The position numbers and the translations under genes were made by a program. Under the pieces are notes generated by a model, which saw only the letters and a list, made by a program, of their open reading frames with translations, did no database searches and was not told where the DNA came from. A stretch of 64,000 nucleotides of DNA from contig NZ_JAIVAM010000007.1 of assembly GCF_020171845.1 (NCBI RefSeq), positions 267,616 to 331,615 on the forward strand. Reading direction: 5' to 3'. Numbering within the stretch: the first letter of the stretch is position 1; every line of letters begins with the position of its first letter. This document shows, in pieces, positions 52,590-62,274 of this stretch. The stretch comes from Cytobacillus kochii. Its GTDB lineage: Bacteria; Bacillota; Bacilli; Bacillales; Cytobacillaceae.

Positions 52590-52985
52590 ATGCCACATTT
52601 CATTATTGAATATACGAGCAACATCAAAAGCACTGCACATATTCCCGCCTTATTAGAGAAAGCGAACAAAATCCTCATAAGTAAATCGCCTACTTTTCCG
52701 ATAGGCGGAATCCGTTCAAGAGCCATTGAGCTAGAAGACTATTATATTGCAGATGGTCAGGCAGACGATGCCTTCGTTCATGCAACCCTCAAAATCGGCT
52801 CCGGACGAAGTGAGCAGGTAAAGGCAGCTGTATGTGACGAACTCTTTACTATGATGAAGGATCACTTCAAGGAACTATATGATCAACGCTATTTTGCTTT
52901 ATCAATGGAACTGTATGAATTTAGCGAAGCTGGTACGTATAAGTGGAATAATATTCATGGTCGGTTTAAGAAGAATAATCGTTAG
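52590..52985 (+). CDS. hpaF: 5-carboxymethyl-2-hydroxymuconate isomerase
   Basis: The 131-residue protein is a CHMI-type tautomerase. It begins MPHFIIEYTSNI, so Pro becomes the catalytic N-terminal residue after Met removal. The length matches the known enzyme (about 125). GGIRSRAIELEDYYIADGQ follows and carries conserved Arg residues. AAAGGAGG precedes ATG 52590. It is the last gene of the plus-strand arm. No hydratase (HpaH) gene follows within the window. Confidence 0.94.
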   Translation: MPHFIIEYTSNIKSTAHIPALLEKANKILISKSPTFPIGGIRSRAIELEDYYIADGQADDAFVHATLKIGSGRSEQVKAAVCDELFTMMKDHFKELYDQRYFALSMELYEFSEAGTYKWNNIHGRFKKNNR

Positions 52986-53007
52986 TTATTAATATATTTT
53001 ATATAAT

Positions 53008-53050
53008 CTCTCTCCACAATCAATGTTTTTTGTAGAGAGAGACTTTTTCT
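53008..53050 (+). terminator. Terminator after hpaF
   Basis: TCTCTCTC-CACAA (53008-53020) pairs with TTGT-AGAGAGAGA (53031-53043), followed by CTTTTTC. Confidence 0.8.
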
Positions 53051-53076
53051 ATTACCTTCGCCTGCTAAGACAGGAA

Positions 53077-54669
53077 TTACATCCCTAGCTTTACAAGGAA
53101 ATAGCCCCATAGCACAACTGAAATCACAATAAAAGAAATAGCAATGATAAAGGTTTGCTTATATTCACGTTTGAGTTGGGCTAAACCATTCGGATTTTTA
53201 AGTATATTCCGAATAGTTAATGTAGATAATTTTGCATTCTTTAGCTTTTGATAGTATTGCAACTCATACTCTGATGGTGTGGTTAAATATCCAACCATCA
53301 TCAAAGTAAGTATAGAAAGTATAATAGCTAAATAGAAATTATCAAAACCCGTTGGGAATGAGACTATTTTCCAGCGAATAAGTTCCCCAAATAGGATATA
53401 AGAGATTATGCCCACAGTCATACTAGCTGTTGCTGCTTTACTATTCATTCTCTTCCATTCAAGACTCCCAACAATTGTTGGCAACCATGCCACAGCAAAA
53501 ATCGAACCTGCATATATGGAAATCCAGAATATTGACGATGGTTGAATAATGGCAATAATACAAACAAGAATAGCGACAAACACTTGAGCAGCACGCCCTA
53601 GAATTAAACTTTGCTTATCACTCATTTCCTTATGTAAGACATTTTCAAATAAGTCTTTAGCTAATGCAAAACCTGTTAAAACAAAAAGTGTTGAAGCCGT
53701 AGACATAATGGATGCCATTAACCCTGCAAGGCCAATCCCCGCAAGACCAGAAGGAATATATTCCATCATCCCAACAATAAATACACGGTCAGCAGGCTCA
53801 ATTCCGGGTTGAAGTACTTGCATGGCTGCTGCTGCAATAAAGACAAGTAATTGCATAACAGGAGCAAAGAACACACCAATAACTGCTGTTTTTAATATAA
53901 CAAAATCATTTTTCGCAGGGAACACTCTAGATACAAGTGACGGTGTGCATGTGAAAAATAATATCCACATTAAAAATTGAGAGAATATCCATCCAAATGG
54001 ACGATTCTCCGCACCAGTAACTCCCCAGTAGTTAGGAATTACTTCTCCTAAGTTCTTAATCTGATCGAGACCAGCTTGTCCTATAATAATCGGAGATATA
54101 ATGATTGAAATAGCTAGCATTGTAAAAAACATCAATGTGTCTGTTATAACAACACCATACATTCCACCCATTGCGCTGAAGATTAAGAGGGCAAAAGTGA
54201 ATAGCAATATTAGTATCGGGAACGGAATATCTAATATTTCAGATAAGACCACCCCTGCACCTATAAGCTGAACGACTCCGTAAGCTAATAAACCAATAAT
54301 CATAATAACTGTTGAGATGACCGTAACTGTTTTATTTTTAAATCTTTTTTCAAAGAACTCAGGAAGCGTTTGGCATTCAATTGCTTTCATCTTTCTACCT
54401 ATATAAATGACCGCAAATAACGTGCCCAACCATGCACCGAAAGAACCAAAACCTGCATGTGCTACAAGACCTTCGCTATAATTCATTCCTGCAAGACCTA
54501 ACAATGTTACAGCACTTAGATAAGTGGCTGCTAATGTTCCTACGATGAGAAGTGTTGAACCCTTTTCACCCATCACATAAAAATCATCCTTACTTTTTAC
54601 ATATCTTGTTACAATAATACCCGCAATAATGTAAACTGCTATAACTATAAAAAAGATTATTTTTTCCAT
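53077..54669 (-). CDS. Sodium:solute symporter (SSS family)
   Basis: The 530-residue protein has about thirteen membrane segments. It begins with IVTRYVKSKDDFYVMGEKGS and shows SSS landmarks: AATYLSAVTLLGLAGMNY, GGMYGVVITDTLMFFTML, and GIGLAGLMASIMSTASTLF with the conserved small residues and Asp-poor sodium site. A small membrane gene overlaps its ribosome site upstream. It lies downstream of two M20 hydrolase genes on the same strand. I infer that it imports the substrate that those enzymes cleave. Confidence 0.9.
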   Translation of the reverse strand: MEKIIFFIVIAVYIIAGIIVTRYVKSKDDFYVMGEKGSTLLIVGTLAATYLSAVTLLGLAGMNYSEGLVAHAGFGSFGAWLGTLFAVIYIGRKMKAIECQTLPEFFEKRFKNKTVTVISTVIMIIGLLAYGVVQLIGAGVVLSEILDIPFPILILLFTFALLIFSAMGGMYGVVITDTLMFFTMLAISIIISPIIIGQAGLDQIKNLGEVIPNYWGVTGAENRPFGWIFSQFLMWILFFTCTPSLVSRVFPAKNDFVILKTAVIGVFFAPVMQLLVFIAAAAMQVLQPGIEPADRVFIVGMMEYIPSGLAGIGLAGLMASIMSTASTLFVLTGFALAKDLFENVLHKEMSDKQSLILGRAAQVFVAILVCIIAIIQPSSIFWISIYAGSIFAVAWLPTIVGSLEWKRMNSKAATASMTVGIISYILFGELIRWKIVSFPTGFDNFYLAIILSILTLMMVGYLTTPSEYELQYYQKLKNAKLSTLTIRNILKNPNGLAQLKREYKQTFIIAISFIVISVVLWGYFLVKLGM

Positions 54670-54670
54670 C

Positions 54671-54841
54671 CTAAGCCTCCTTTGTTATGTCATCTTTCTC
54701 ACTTGTTGTAGAACCGTCTTCTTTTTCTAATTTTTGAATAACGGGTAAATATTCTTTTCTTAATATTCTAATGACAATGACAGAAGCTAGCACACTTGTA
54801 AAAATCGCACTTCCGAAAAGCAGCCATGCACCAATATACAT
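54671..54841 (-). CDS. Small single-helix membrane protein (56 residues), symporter partner
   Basis: From ATG 54841 (GGGGGGA upstream) the frame reads MYIGAWLLFGSAIFTSVLAS and IVIRILRKEYLPVIQKLEKE. It has one membrane helix and a charged cytoplasmic tail, and stops at TAG 54671. Its last codons contain the AAAGGAGG ribosome site of the symporter gene, so the two are tightly coupled. Small one-helix proteins precede some SSS symporters; I infer an accessory role. Confidence 0.7.
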   Translation of the reverse strand: MYIGAWLLFGSAIFTSVLASVIVIRILRKEYLPVIQKLEKEDGSTTSEKDDITKEA

Positions 54842-54859
54842 TACTATCCCCCCATAAAA

Positions 54860-56146
54860 TTATTCTTTATATTTACACCACTTTAGCAAGAAAGCAGCAT
54901 ATGTCTTGGTTACTCTTTTAACACTTTCTAAATCCACCCATTCATCAGGTGCATGCAAATTTCCTCCTGTCGGACCATAGCATGTGGATGGGATATCATA
55001 ATACAAATTGTAAAATCTAGCATCCGTTGTTGCCGTAAATGTACTAAATTCTAGCTTTTTATTTTCAGTAATTTCATGTGCTTCACCAAGTATTTGAAAA
55101 ATTTCCTGGTCGGGGTCTATGACAAACCCACCTGCGTGAAATCCATAGAATGTAATTTCAGGCAAATTTTCCATCAACCAAGGATCTTTCTTCGCTTCAG
55201 CTAATAAAAATGTCTTCAACTCTTCCTTCACATCTTGTGGGTCGATACCCGGATTAAAACCTACTCTTGCTTCTATAATACATTCTGACGGTACCGTAGA
55301 TGGCCAATCTCCTGAATGTATTTTTCCTATATTTACATTCAATGGATGAGGGTGATCAGCGAATATGGGGTGATTTTCTTTACTATTAATGGCTTCTTCA
55401 TAGTCTAATAGTGCCTGAACCATTATATAGGACTTAACAATTGCATTGATTGATTGCTCTGCTCTTTCTGTGTGGGCTCCCAACCCTGTTACTTTGATTC
55501 GTACCCATATTACACCCACTTGACCGATTAATCCTTTTTGCCCTAAAGGTTCAGGAATTAAAGCAGCATCTGCTCGATACCCAGCCTCTATAGCAGCCAA
55601 TGCACCATTTCCCGTACATTCCTCTTCAATTACTGTCTTTATAATGACATCATTAGAAAGAATGATTCCTGCCTCCCGTACAGCTTTTAAGGCATAGATC
55701 ATAGCAACTACACCAGATTTCATATCTGCAATACCACGACCATACATTTTATTTCCAACAATTGAAGAACCCCACGGGTCATGACTCCACTTTGTCATTG
55801 GTTCTGGGCTTACAACATCAATATGTCCCTGTAAGATAATACTTTTCCCATCTTTCTCACCAGGTGCTTCATACTTACCCACAACAACTGGACGGCCTTT
55901 ATACGACCATTCAGGGGTTGAAAAACCTGGATGAGCACCAAGTTGCTTCGGATCAGGAATCATTTCTTCTACCTCTAAACGTAAATCATTTTGTAAAAAG
56001 GTAGCGATGTATTCTTGAATGGCTGTCTCATTTCCTAAAGTGGAAGGATAACGTCCTAATTTTTGTAAAAATTCAACTTCTTCATCCCATAAGCTTTCAA
56101 CTGTTGCAAAAACCTCGTTCACTACATCTTTTGTATTTTTAGTCAT
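54860..56146 (-). CDS. M20-family deacetylase/desuccinylase (ArgE/DapE-like)
   Basis: The 428-residue metallopeptidase-fold enzyme has its zinc ligands in LQGHIDVVSPEP (His-x-Asp) and GRGIADMKSG (Asp). The catalytic Glu pair lies in VIEEECTGNGALA. A dimerisation lid with GLGAHTERAEQSINAI follows. Relatives remove N-acyl groups from amino acids. Here it follows a carbamoylase-like gene and precedes a symporter, so it probably acts on an N-acyl or N-formyl amino-acid derivative. AAGGGGG precedes ATG 56146. Confidence 0.88.
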   Translation of the reverse strand: MTKNTKDVVNEVFATVESLWDEEVEFLQKLGRYPSTLGNETAIQEYIATFLQNDLRLEVEEMIPDPKQLGAHPGFSTPEWSYKGRPVVVGKYEAPGEKDGKSIILQGHIDVVSPEPMTKWSHDPWGSSIVGNKMYGRGIADMKSGVVAMIYALKAVREAGIILSNDVIIKTVIEEECTGNGALAAIEAGYRADAALIPEPLGQKGLIGQVGVIWVRIKVTGLGAHTERAEQSINAIVKSYIMVQALLDYEEAINSKENHPIFADHPHPLNVNIGKIHSGDWPSTVPSECIIEARVGFNPGIDPQDVKEELKTFLLAEAKKDPWLMENLPEITFYGFHAGGFVIDPDQEIFQILGEAHEITENKKLEFSTFTATTDARFYNLYYDIPSTCYGPTGGNLHAPDEWVDLESVKRVTKTYAAFLLKWCKYKE

Positions 56147-56167
56147 TTACCTTAGCCCCCTTAATTT

Positions 56168-57415
56168 TTATATTAGATTCTCTTTATTTGCGAGTGTGAT
56201 AACGCTATGAAGCAATACTTGAACACCTCTTTCGATATCTACTGCTTCACTGAGTTCTTCCTCACAATGACTTACCCCATTAATGCTTGGGATAAATATC
56301 ATTCCTGTAGGTGCTACCTTGTTTAAATACTTCGCGTCATGAGCAGCTCCACTTTGCATGTTTAAGTAAGAGTAACCATATTTCTTAACAGCCGTTTGAA
56401 TGACTTCTATTATGCTATCAGTAAAGTGCTCTGTTTCAACGTCAGCTATATCAGTGATTTGTATCTCCATATTTTCAACTAACGTCATCATGCTTAAAGT
56501 CTCTCTTAATTGGTTAGTAAATCGTTTGCGTGTTTTGTTATTAGGGTGACGAATATCAATTGAAAATTTAGCTTCACTGGATACAGAATTAATCACATTC
56601 GGGTAGGCATTTATCCGGCCTACTGAAATTAATAAATCCGGATACTCCGCTGCTAATGAATAGATTCTTGTTATTAGTTTTGCTGCATGTAGAATGGCAT
56701 CTTTTCGATTAACCATCGGCCTTGTGCCTGTATGTGCCGTTTCACCTTTCACCGTTACTTCTATCCAGTTCATGCCTTGGATACCCGACACTATACCGAT
56801 TGCTTTATGACTATCTTCCAAAATAGGACCTTGTTCAATATGTAACTCTAGAAAACTAAAAATATCTTTAGCTCGATTTTCCTCAGTCCCTTCATAACCT
56901 ATCCTCCGTAATTCACTACCAAAAACCTTCCCCTGTTGATCGGTCTTATTTAAAACGGCTTGCTTAGGAAAAACATTTGTCATTGCACCTGAACCCAACA
57001 TTGCTGGCTCAAAACGTGCGCCTTCTTCATTCGTAAAATTAACAATTTCTATTGGCCTCATTGTTTTTAACTCCAGGTCATTTAAAGTTCGAATAACTTC
57101 CAATGCACCAAGAACTCCTAATATCCCATCAAACTTACCACCATTGGGCTGTGTATCTAAATGGGAACCAATTAAGACAGGCGCTAATTCATCCCTTTCT
57201 CCTTCACGACGCCCATACATATTTCCGAAGTCATCTATTCTGATCTCCAAACCGGCATCTAACAACCACTGATAAAATAAGTCTCGCATGACCTTATCTT
57301 CATCAGTTAAAGTCAAACGACAAATCCCTCCATTAGGTAACTTTCCAATTTCCGCACTTTCCTCAATCGTTCCCATTAAACGCTGAATATTAATTTCTGC
57401 TAATTGCTGACTCAT
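56168..57415 (-). CDS. N-carbamoyl-L-amino acid hydrolase / allantoate amidohydrolase family (M20)
   Basis: The ~415-residue protein has the HyuC/AllC pattern: GSHLDTQPNGGKFDGILGVL with His and Asp zinc ligands, FTNEEGARFEPAMLGSG with the Glu pair, LHIEQGPILE with another His, and the lid motif VKGETAHTGTRPM. Such enzymes hydrolyse N-carbamoyl amino acids, beta-ureidopropionate or allantoate. I chose ATG 57415, 8 bases after GGAG; the GTG at 57424 overlaps the site. It is the first gene of an operon headed by a sigma-54-type promoter. Confidence 0.88.
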   Translation of the reverse strand: MSQQLAEINIQRLMGTIEESAEIGKLPNGGICRLTLTDEDKVMRDLFYQWLLDAGLEIRIDDFGNMYGRREGERDELAPVLIGSHLDTQPNGGKFDGILGVLGALEVIRTLNDLELKTMRPIEIVNFTNEEGARFEPAMLGSGAMTNVFPKQAVLNKTDQQGKVFGSELRRIGYEGTEENRAKDIFSFLELHIEQGPILEDSHKAIGIVSGIQGMNWIEVTVKGETAHTGTRPMVNRKDAILHAAKLITRIYSLAAEYPDLLISVGRINAYPNVINSVSSEAKFSIDIRHPNNKTRKRFTNQLRETLSMMTLVENMEIQITDIADVETEHFTDSIIEVIQTAVKKYGYSYLNMQSGAAHDAKYLNKVAPTGMIFIPSINGVSHCEEELSEAVDIERGVQVLLHSVITLANKENLI

Positions 57416-57446
57416 CCTAGCCACTCCTTCTCTTTTAATGAGTAAG

Positions 57447-57464
57447 ATGCAATTAGCATGCCAA
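57447..57464 (-). promoter_or_regulatory. Sigma-54 (-24/-12) promoter of the carbamoylase operon
   Basis: On the minus strand TTGGCATG-CTAA-TTGCAT matches the sigma-54 consensus TTGGCACG-N4-TTGCA at all key positions: GG and GC are ten bases apart. It lies ~32 bases upstream of ATG 57415. The divergent gene codes for a sigma-54 activator. Confidence 0.88.
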
Positions 57465-57627
57465 GTAATTGTAACAATTGACCCTTTATTTATAGAGAAA
57501 ATTTTAAATATTTGTTATAATTTCTTTAATATCGACTCGCTTTGAGTTGATTTCAATTCACTTAAACCATTTGAATTCCTTCTTTTGAAGGGATGATTCG
57601 AATACAACTCACTAAAGGAGGGTCAAT

Positions 57628-59031
57628 TTGAAGAGACTTCACGCAATTGCTCAATTGAGACCTGAATTTTTCTCTGAAATTTTAAACTCAATCAATGACG
57701 CTGTTTATATTACAGATAAAAACGGTATGACCTTATGGGTAAACTCTACAAGTGAAGAAATGTGTAATATTCCAAAAGAGAAGCTCATTGGTAGAAGTGT
57801 ACAAGAACTAGAGAAAGAGAAAGTCTTCACTCCTTCAGTCACCAGACTTGCATTAGAAGCAAAAAAGAATATAAGTACTGTTCAAGAGATGAGAGATGGT
57901 CGAAAGTTTATTGCAACTGGACATCTAGTTAAGGAAGAGCATGGACAAGTCATTGCAGTTGTTGCTCACTGCAGAGACATAACCGAAGCAGTAAAGACCT
58001 CCTCACGATTAAAAGAGACAGAAGAGTTACTAGAAAAATATAGTTTAGAGATTAAGAAACTCTACCTATCTACTAGACAATCTAATCCTGAACAAAAGGA
58101 ACAAATGATTGATAATGAGATTGAAAATATTATTAATAAAATTTCTAGAGTAGATACAACTGCTTTAATTATTGGAGAAACAGGGACTGGAAAAAGTGTA
58201 ACAGCAGAGAGGATTCACCTATTATGTAACCGACATAGTCAACCATTTATACAAATTAATTGTGCTTCTATGCCTGAAAGTTTGCTAGAGTCAGAACTTT
58301 TCGGGTACATGAGAGGAGCTTTTACAGGGGCAAACAAAACTGGGCAACAGGGCCTTATTCAAGCTGCAGAAGGTGGTACATTATTTTTAGACGAAATAGG
58401 TGAACTCCCCATCCACCTCCAGGCCAAACTATTACATTTTTTACAAACCAAAACTTACTTACCTATTGGTGGAAGACAATATAAAAGAGCAAATGTGAGA
58501 ATTATAGCTGCAACTAATCGAAAACTCGACCAAATGGTAGAAGAAGGAAAATTCCGAGCTGATTTATACTTTCGTCTAAATATCCTTACAATTAAGCTCC
58601 CCCCTATCCGTGGTAGAAAAGAACATATTACAGATTTATCCTTCTATTATTTAAGGAAATTTAATGAAAAGTATCATACCAATAAGATTTTTTCGCCAGA
58701 TGTTTTAAAGACTTTTCATTCCTATAAATGGCCCGGAAACGTGAGGGAATTGGAAAACCTAATAGAAAAATTAGTTGTATTGTCTGAACAAAATATCACT
58801 ATGAATGATTTACCAAGAAAAATGTTGCAAAAAACCTTAGATTCTACTTCATTCACTTATCCAGTCAAAGGGCAAACGATGCCTGAGTATTTAGAAATGA
58901 TTGAGAAAGATATCCTTCTTAAAGCATTAGATCAAGAAGAATCTACTCGAAAAGCAGCAAAAGCATTAGGTGTTACCCAATCTCTATTAATGAGACGTAT
59001 ACGAAAATATAATATTAAATTACTTAAATAG
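57628..59031 (+). CDS. Sigma-54-dependent activator (PAS-AAA+-Fis type)
   Basis: The 467-residue protein has a PAS domain (about residues 11-118), a short coiled coil, an AAA+ domain and a Fis-type helix-turn-helix at the end (RKAAKALGVTQSLLMRRIRK). The AAA+ domain shows Walker A GETGTGKS (183-190), the sigma-54 contact loop GAFTGA (230-235) and Walker B GGTLFLDEIGELP. GAFTGA proves the sigma-54 link. TTG 57628 follows AAAGGAGGG. It is divergent from the carbamoylase operon and should activate it. Inverted, AT-rich motifs around 57540-57610 may be its enhancer sites. Confidence 0.95.
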   Translation: MKRLHAIAQLRPEFFSEILNSINDAVYITDKNGMTLWVNSTSEEMCNIPKEKLIGRSVQELEKEKVFTPSVTRLALEAKKNISTVQEMRDGRKFIATGHLVKEEHGQVIAVVAHCRDITEAVKTSSRLKETEELLEKYSLEIKKLYLSTRQSNPEQKEQMIDNEIENIINKISRVDTTALIIGETGTGKSVTAERIHLLCNRHSQPFIQINCASMPESLLESELFGYMRGAFTGANKTGQQGLIQAAEGGTLFLDEIGELPIHLQAKLLHFLQTKTYLPIGGRQYKRANVRIIAATNRKLDQMVEEGKFRADLYFRLNILTIKLPPIRGRKEHITDLSFYYLRKFNEKYHTNKIFSPDVLKTFHSYKWPGNVRELENLIEKLVVLSEQNITMNDLPRKMLQKTLDSTSFTYPVKGQTMPEYLEMIEKDILLKALDQEESTRKAAKALGVTQSLLMRRIRKYNIKLLK

Positions 59032-59199
59032 GTACTTGTATGAGAATTCTGTTTATAAAGGAGCGGTATTCGGCGACATTATATCGGGTGTCAAAATTAA
59101 GAAGTGGCTTGACCAAATGAAAACGGATTGCCTAAAACCAATTAAACTAAACGACATAAATACCTCACGATGATTCTTTTAAAATCACACCAACACTCT

Positions 59200-59349
59200 A
59201 ATAAAACGAACAAAAATAAAATGAACTGTACTCCAATTGTTAGATACCTGAGCTAACAATTGAAAAATGAGTCCGGTGTAATACCGAACCCATTTTCTAC
59301 CGAGCTACCTTAATGAAATAACCGTCTCTAACTTTTAGGGGGCACTTCA
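59200..59349 (+). pseudogene. IS3-family 3' remnant with right end
   Basis: A short frame reads KMSPV, stop, YRTHFLPSYLN, which is the end of IS3-type orfB (MSPVQYRTHF) with CAA changed to TAA. The element end GTCTCTAACTTTTAGGGGGC follows, running into ACTTCA at 59349. The 170 bases before it (59032-59200) show no recognisable gene. Everything upstream of the last ~25 codons of the transposase is missing. Confidence 0.7.
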
Positions 59350-59415
59350 AAAAATTTTGTTCGTTTTCGTATTCTGCCAAAAAACACCTTTCAACTTCTT
59401 CTCCTGATAGAAAAT

Positions 59416-60807
59416 CTATAAATCACCGATAGACAAATACTTCGTCTCTAAATAAGGTTCAATCCCTTCAGTGCCCCCTTCACGCCCCAGTCCGCTTTCT
59501 TTCATCCCACCAAAAGGAACATGTGCTGCAGAAGGAGCACCATCATTCCAGCCAACGATGCCAAAGTTCAAACGTTCATGTAAAAAGATACCCGTTTTAT
59601 AATTGTTTGTGAAGAAATAGGCAGCAAGACCATATGGTGTACTATTTGCGATTTCAATCGCTTCTTCAAGCTCTTTAAACGAGATAAGTGGTGCTACTGG
59701 GCCAAATGTTTCTTCTTGTGTAATTTTCATATCTAATTGTACATTTTTGAGAACAGTTGGATAGACAAAGTAAGTATTGATTTGATGATTAGCATTATAT
59801 TCATTGCCCACTAATACCTCTGCACCTTTACTAATCGCATCATTCACTTGAGCAATAATTTTTGTATAGCCTTTTTCATTAATAATCGGCCCAATGTCTA
59901 CGCCCTCTTCCAATCCGTTACCTACTTTTAACTTCGTCACTTCTGTTGTTAGTTTATTTGCGAATTCATCCATTACATTTTCATGCACGAGGATTCGATT
60001 GGCACAGACGCAAGTTTGTCCAGCATTTCGAAACTTAGAAGCGATGGTTTGGGAAACGGCAAAATCCAAATCAGCATCTTCGGCAATAATAAGTGGCGCA
60101 TGCCCACCTAGTTCCATCGTCACATGCTTTATTGTATCCGAACTATTTTTAAGTAATGTTTTCCCGACAGGAGTAGAGCCAGTAAAAGTAATCTTACGTA
60201 CAAATTCACTATTTGTGAAAATTTCACCGATCTCTTTTCCTTCACCGATGACATATTGTATAGCGTCAACAGGAATGCCAACTTCATGAGCCAGTTCGAT
60301 TAGTCGAATCGTCGTTAATGGTGTATCTTCTGCAGGTTTGACGATAAATGTACACCCAGCAGCTAGAGCAGGTGCCGCCTTTCTTGTCATCATTGCCGCT
60401 GGGAAATTCCAAGGGGTGATAGCAGCAACTAACCCTACTGGCTGCTTCGTCACAACAATTCTTTTGGATTCATTATGGGATGGAATCGTACGTCCGTATG
60501 TGCGCTTTGCTTCCTCCGCATACCAAGCGATGTAACTAGATGCATAATCTACCTCACCTAATGATTCTTTTATCGGTTTACCGTTTTCACGAGTCATCAA
60601 TTCTGCAATTTCCGCCTTATGTGCTTGAATGTTATCCATCCATTTCTTTAATAAATCTGAACGTTCATGAGCATTCACCTGTGACCATTTTCTAAAGGCA
60701 TTATGTCCTTTTTTCAATGCGAGATTGATTTCTTCTTTTGTATTCATTTCAATTTCTGATATGAACTCTCCTGTAGCAGGGTTATTCACTTTGTAAGTAT
60801 TTTTCAC
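59416..60807 (-). CDS. gabD: NAD(P)-dependent succinate-semialdehyde dehydrogenase
   Basis: The ~463-residue aldehyde dehydrogenase has its catalytic Glu in [11 protein letters not shown] and its Cys in [32 protein letters not shown] and the tail [15 protein letters not shown] are also present. GQTCVCANR is typical for GabD-like enzymes. I chose the GTG at 60807, 8 bases after AAAGG; the GTG at 60816 overlaps the site. It follows gabT by 26 bases, so the pair converts 4-aminobutyrate to succinate. It could also consume the succinic semialdehyde made by the homoprotocatechuate pathway. Confidence 0.92.
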   Translation of the reverse strand: MKNTYKVNNPATGEFISEIEMNTKEEINLALKKGHNAFRKWSQVNAHERSDLLKKWMDNIQAHKAEIAELMTRENGKPIKESLGEVDYASSYIAWYAEEAKRTYGRTIPSHNESKRIVVTKQPVGLVAAITPWNFPAAMMTRKAAPALAAGCTFIVKPAEDTPLTTIRLIELAHEVGIPVDAIQYVIGEGKEIGEIFTNSEFVRKITFTGSTPVGKTLLKNSSDTIKHVTMELGGHAPLIIAEDADLDFAVSQTIASKFRNAGQTCVCANRILVHENVMDEFANKLTTEVTKLKVGNGLEEGVDIGPIINEKGYTKIIAQVNDAISKGAEVLVGNEYNANHQINTYFVYPTVLKNVQLDMKITQEETFGPVAPLISFKELEEAIEIANSTPYGLAAYFFTNNYKTGIFLHERLNFGIVGWNDGAPSAAHVPFGGMKESGLGREGGTEGIEPYLETKYLSIGDL

Positions 60808-60842
60808 TTTGCTCACCTTTATTTTAAATTTTTTATATAACG

Positions 60843-62153
60843 TTACTCTACTGATTGAAAAGCTCTTTTTAAAATAGACAGTCCTCTTTCTAACTCTTCA
60901 TCCGTGATGACTAATGGCGCTAAAAAGCGAATGACATTGCTTTTTAATCCTGCCGAAAGAAGTAATAAGCCATTTCGATTTGCATAATTTATAATTTCAG
61001 CTGTTATTATTTTGTTTGGTACTTTACTCCTTCTGTTCTCAACAATTTCAATGGCAACCATTGCTCCTAAACGGCGGATATCTCCTATATACTCATGCTT
61101 TAAAGCAAGCTCTCTACTAGTTGCTTCTAGTTTTTGACCTAATATTTCGGCTCTTACAACTAAGTTCTCTTCTTCTAATATGTCAATGACAGCGAGCGCA
61201 GCTGCGCAAGCCACCGGACTTCCTGCATAAGTCCCCCCCAATTCACCTGGATCAGCAATATTTAGCATTTCTTTTCTACCAACTACACCACTTAGTGGGA
61301 GTCCACCTGCAAGAGATTTAGAAACGGTGATTAAATCTGGAGTGACATTAAAATGTTCAATAGCAAATAATTTTCCTGTACGACCGAACCCCGTCTGAAT
61401 TTCATCTGCTACAAAAACGATGCCATGTTCTTTACAAAAGTCAGATACTGCTTGTACAAATTGTTTTGGTGGAACAATAAATCCCCCTTCACCTTGGACT
61501 GGCTCCATCACAATACAAGCGACCATTTCAGGTGCAACAGTTGCAATGAAAAAGTCTTTAAATTCTTCAATTACCCTCTGAATATATGCTTCATCTGTCA
61601 TCTCACTAGGCTTATGATACATGTACGGAAATGGAGCTTGGTAGATCTCAGGTGCGAAAGGTCCAAAACCGAATTTATAGGGTTTAACTTTACTTGTCAT
61701 GCCCATTGTAAGGTTTGTTCTCCCATGATAACCTCTAACAAATGACACTACAGCTTGCCTTCCAGTATATCGACGTGAAATTTTGATTGCATTTTCAACT
61801 GCTTCAGCACCTGAATTAAATAAAATAGCTTGCTTTTCAAAGGTTCCAGGAGTGAGTTTACAGAGCTTTTCTGCAAGATGAATATATCCCTCATACATCA
61901 TAACATTGAAACCAGGATGTAAAAATTTGTCTACTTGCTCTTTCACCGCTGCTGTCACTTTCGGATGTGAATGACCAACATTTAGCGTGCCAATCGCCCC
62001 CGCAAAATCAATCCATTCCTTTTCATCCATATCAATAATCGTGGCATTCGAGGCCTTTTGGGCAATACTTAAGTTCCCATTGCTTACCCCTTTTGGAATA
62101 TACTTCATACGTTTATCTTGCAATTCTTTAGTTATTGAATCAGTCGAATTCAT
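60843..62153 (-). CDS. gabT: 4-aminobutyrate aminotransferase
   Basis: The 436-residue class III aminotransferase transfers the amino group of 4-aminobutyrate to 2-oxoglutarate. The PLP Lys is in [17 protein letters not shown]. Family segments are [32 protein letters not shown] and [13 protein letters not shown], where the Asp binds the pyridine nitrogen. [15 protein letters not shown] follows. AAAGGAGG precedes ATG 62153. It is divergent from the GabR-like gene and lies ahead of gabD. Confidence 0.93.
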   Translation of the reverse strand: MNSTDSITKELQDKRMKYIPKGVSNGNLSIAQKASNATIIDMDEKEWIDFAGAIGTLNVGHSHPKVTAAVKEQVDKFLHPGFNVMMYEGYIHLAEKLCKLTPGTFEKQAILFNSGAEAVENAIKISRRYTGRQAVVSFVRGYHGRTNLTMGMTSKVKPYKFGFGPFAPEIYQAPFPYMYHKPSEMTDEAYIQRVIEEFKDFFIATVAPEMVACIVMEPVQGEGGFIVPPKQFVQAVSDFCKEHGIVFVADEIQTGFGRTGKLFAIEHFNVTPDLITVSKSLAGGLPLSGVVGRKEMLNIADPGELGGTYAGSPVACAAALAVIDILEEENLVVRAEILGQKLEATSRELALKHEYIGDIRRLGAMVAIEIVENRRSKVPNKIITAEIINYANRNGLLLLSAGLKSNVIRFLAPLVITDEELERGLSILKRAFQSVE

Positions 62154-62212
62154 ATAAATCCTCCTTTTTATTAAATAATTGATTAAATCATATCAATAGT
62201 CTGACACCTTAC

Positions 62213-62252
62213 TGGTATAATAAAAAGAACCAAAAATGAAAAAAATATGGTA
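62213..62252. promoter_or_regulatory. Candidate GabR direct repeats
   Basis: TGGTA occurs at 62213-62217 and 62248-62252, 35 bases apart, in the 121-base gap between gabT and the gabR-like gene. B. subtilis GabR binds two ATACCA/TGGTAT-type direct repeats with a similar spacing. Confidence 0.5.
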
Positions 62253-62274
62253 CCAAATATTCAAGGAGGATCAT

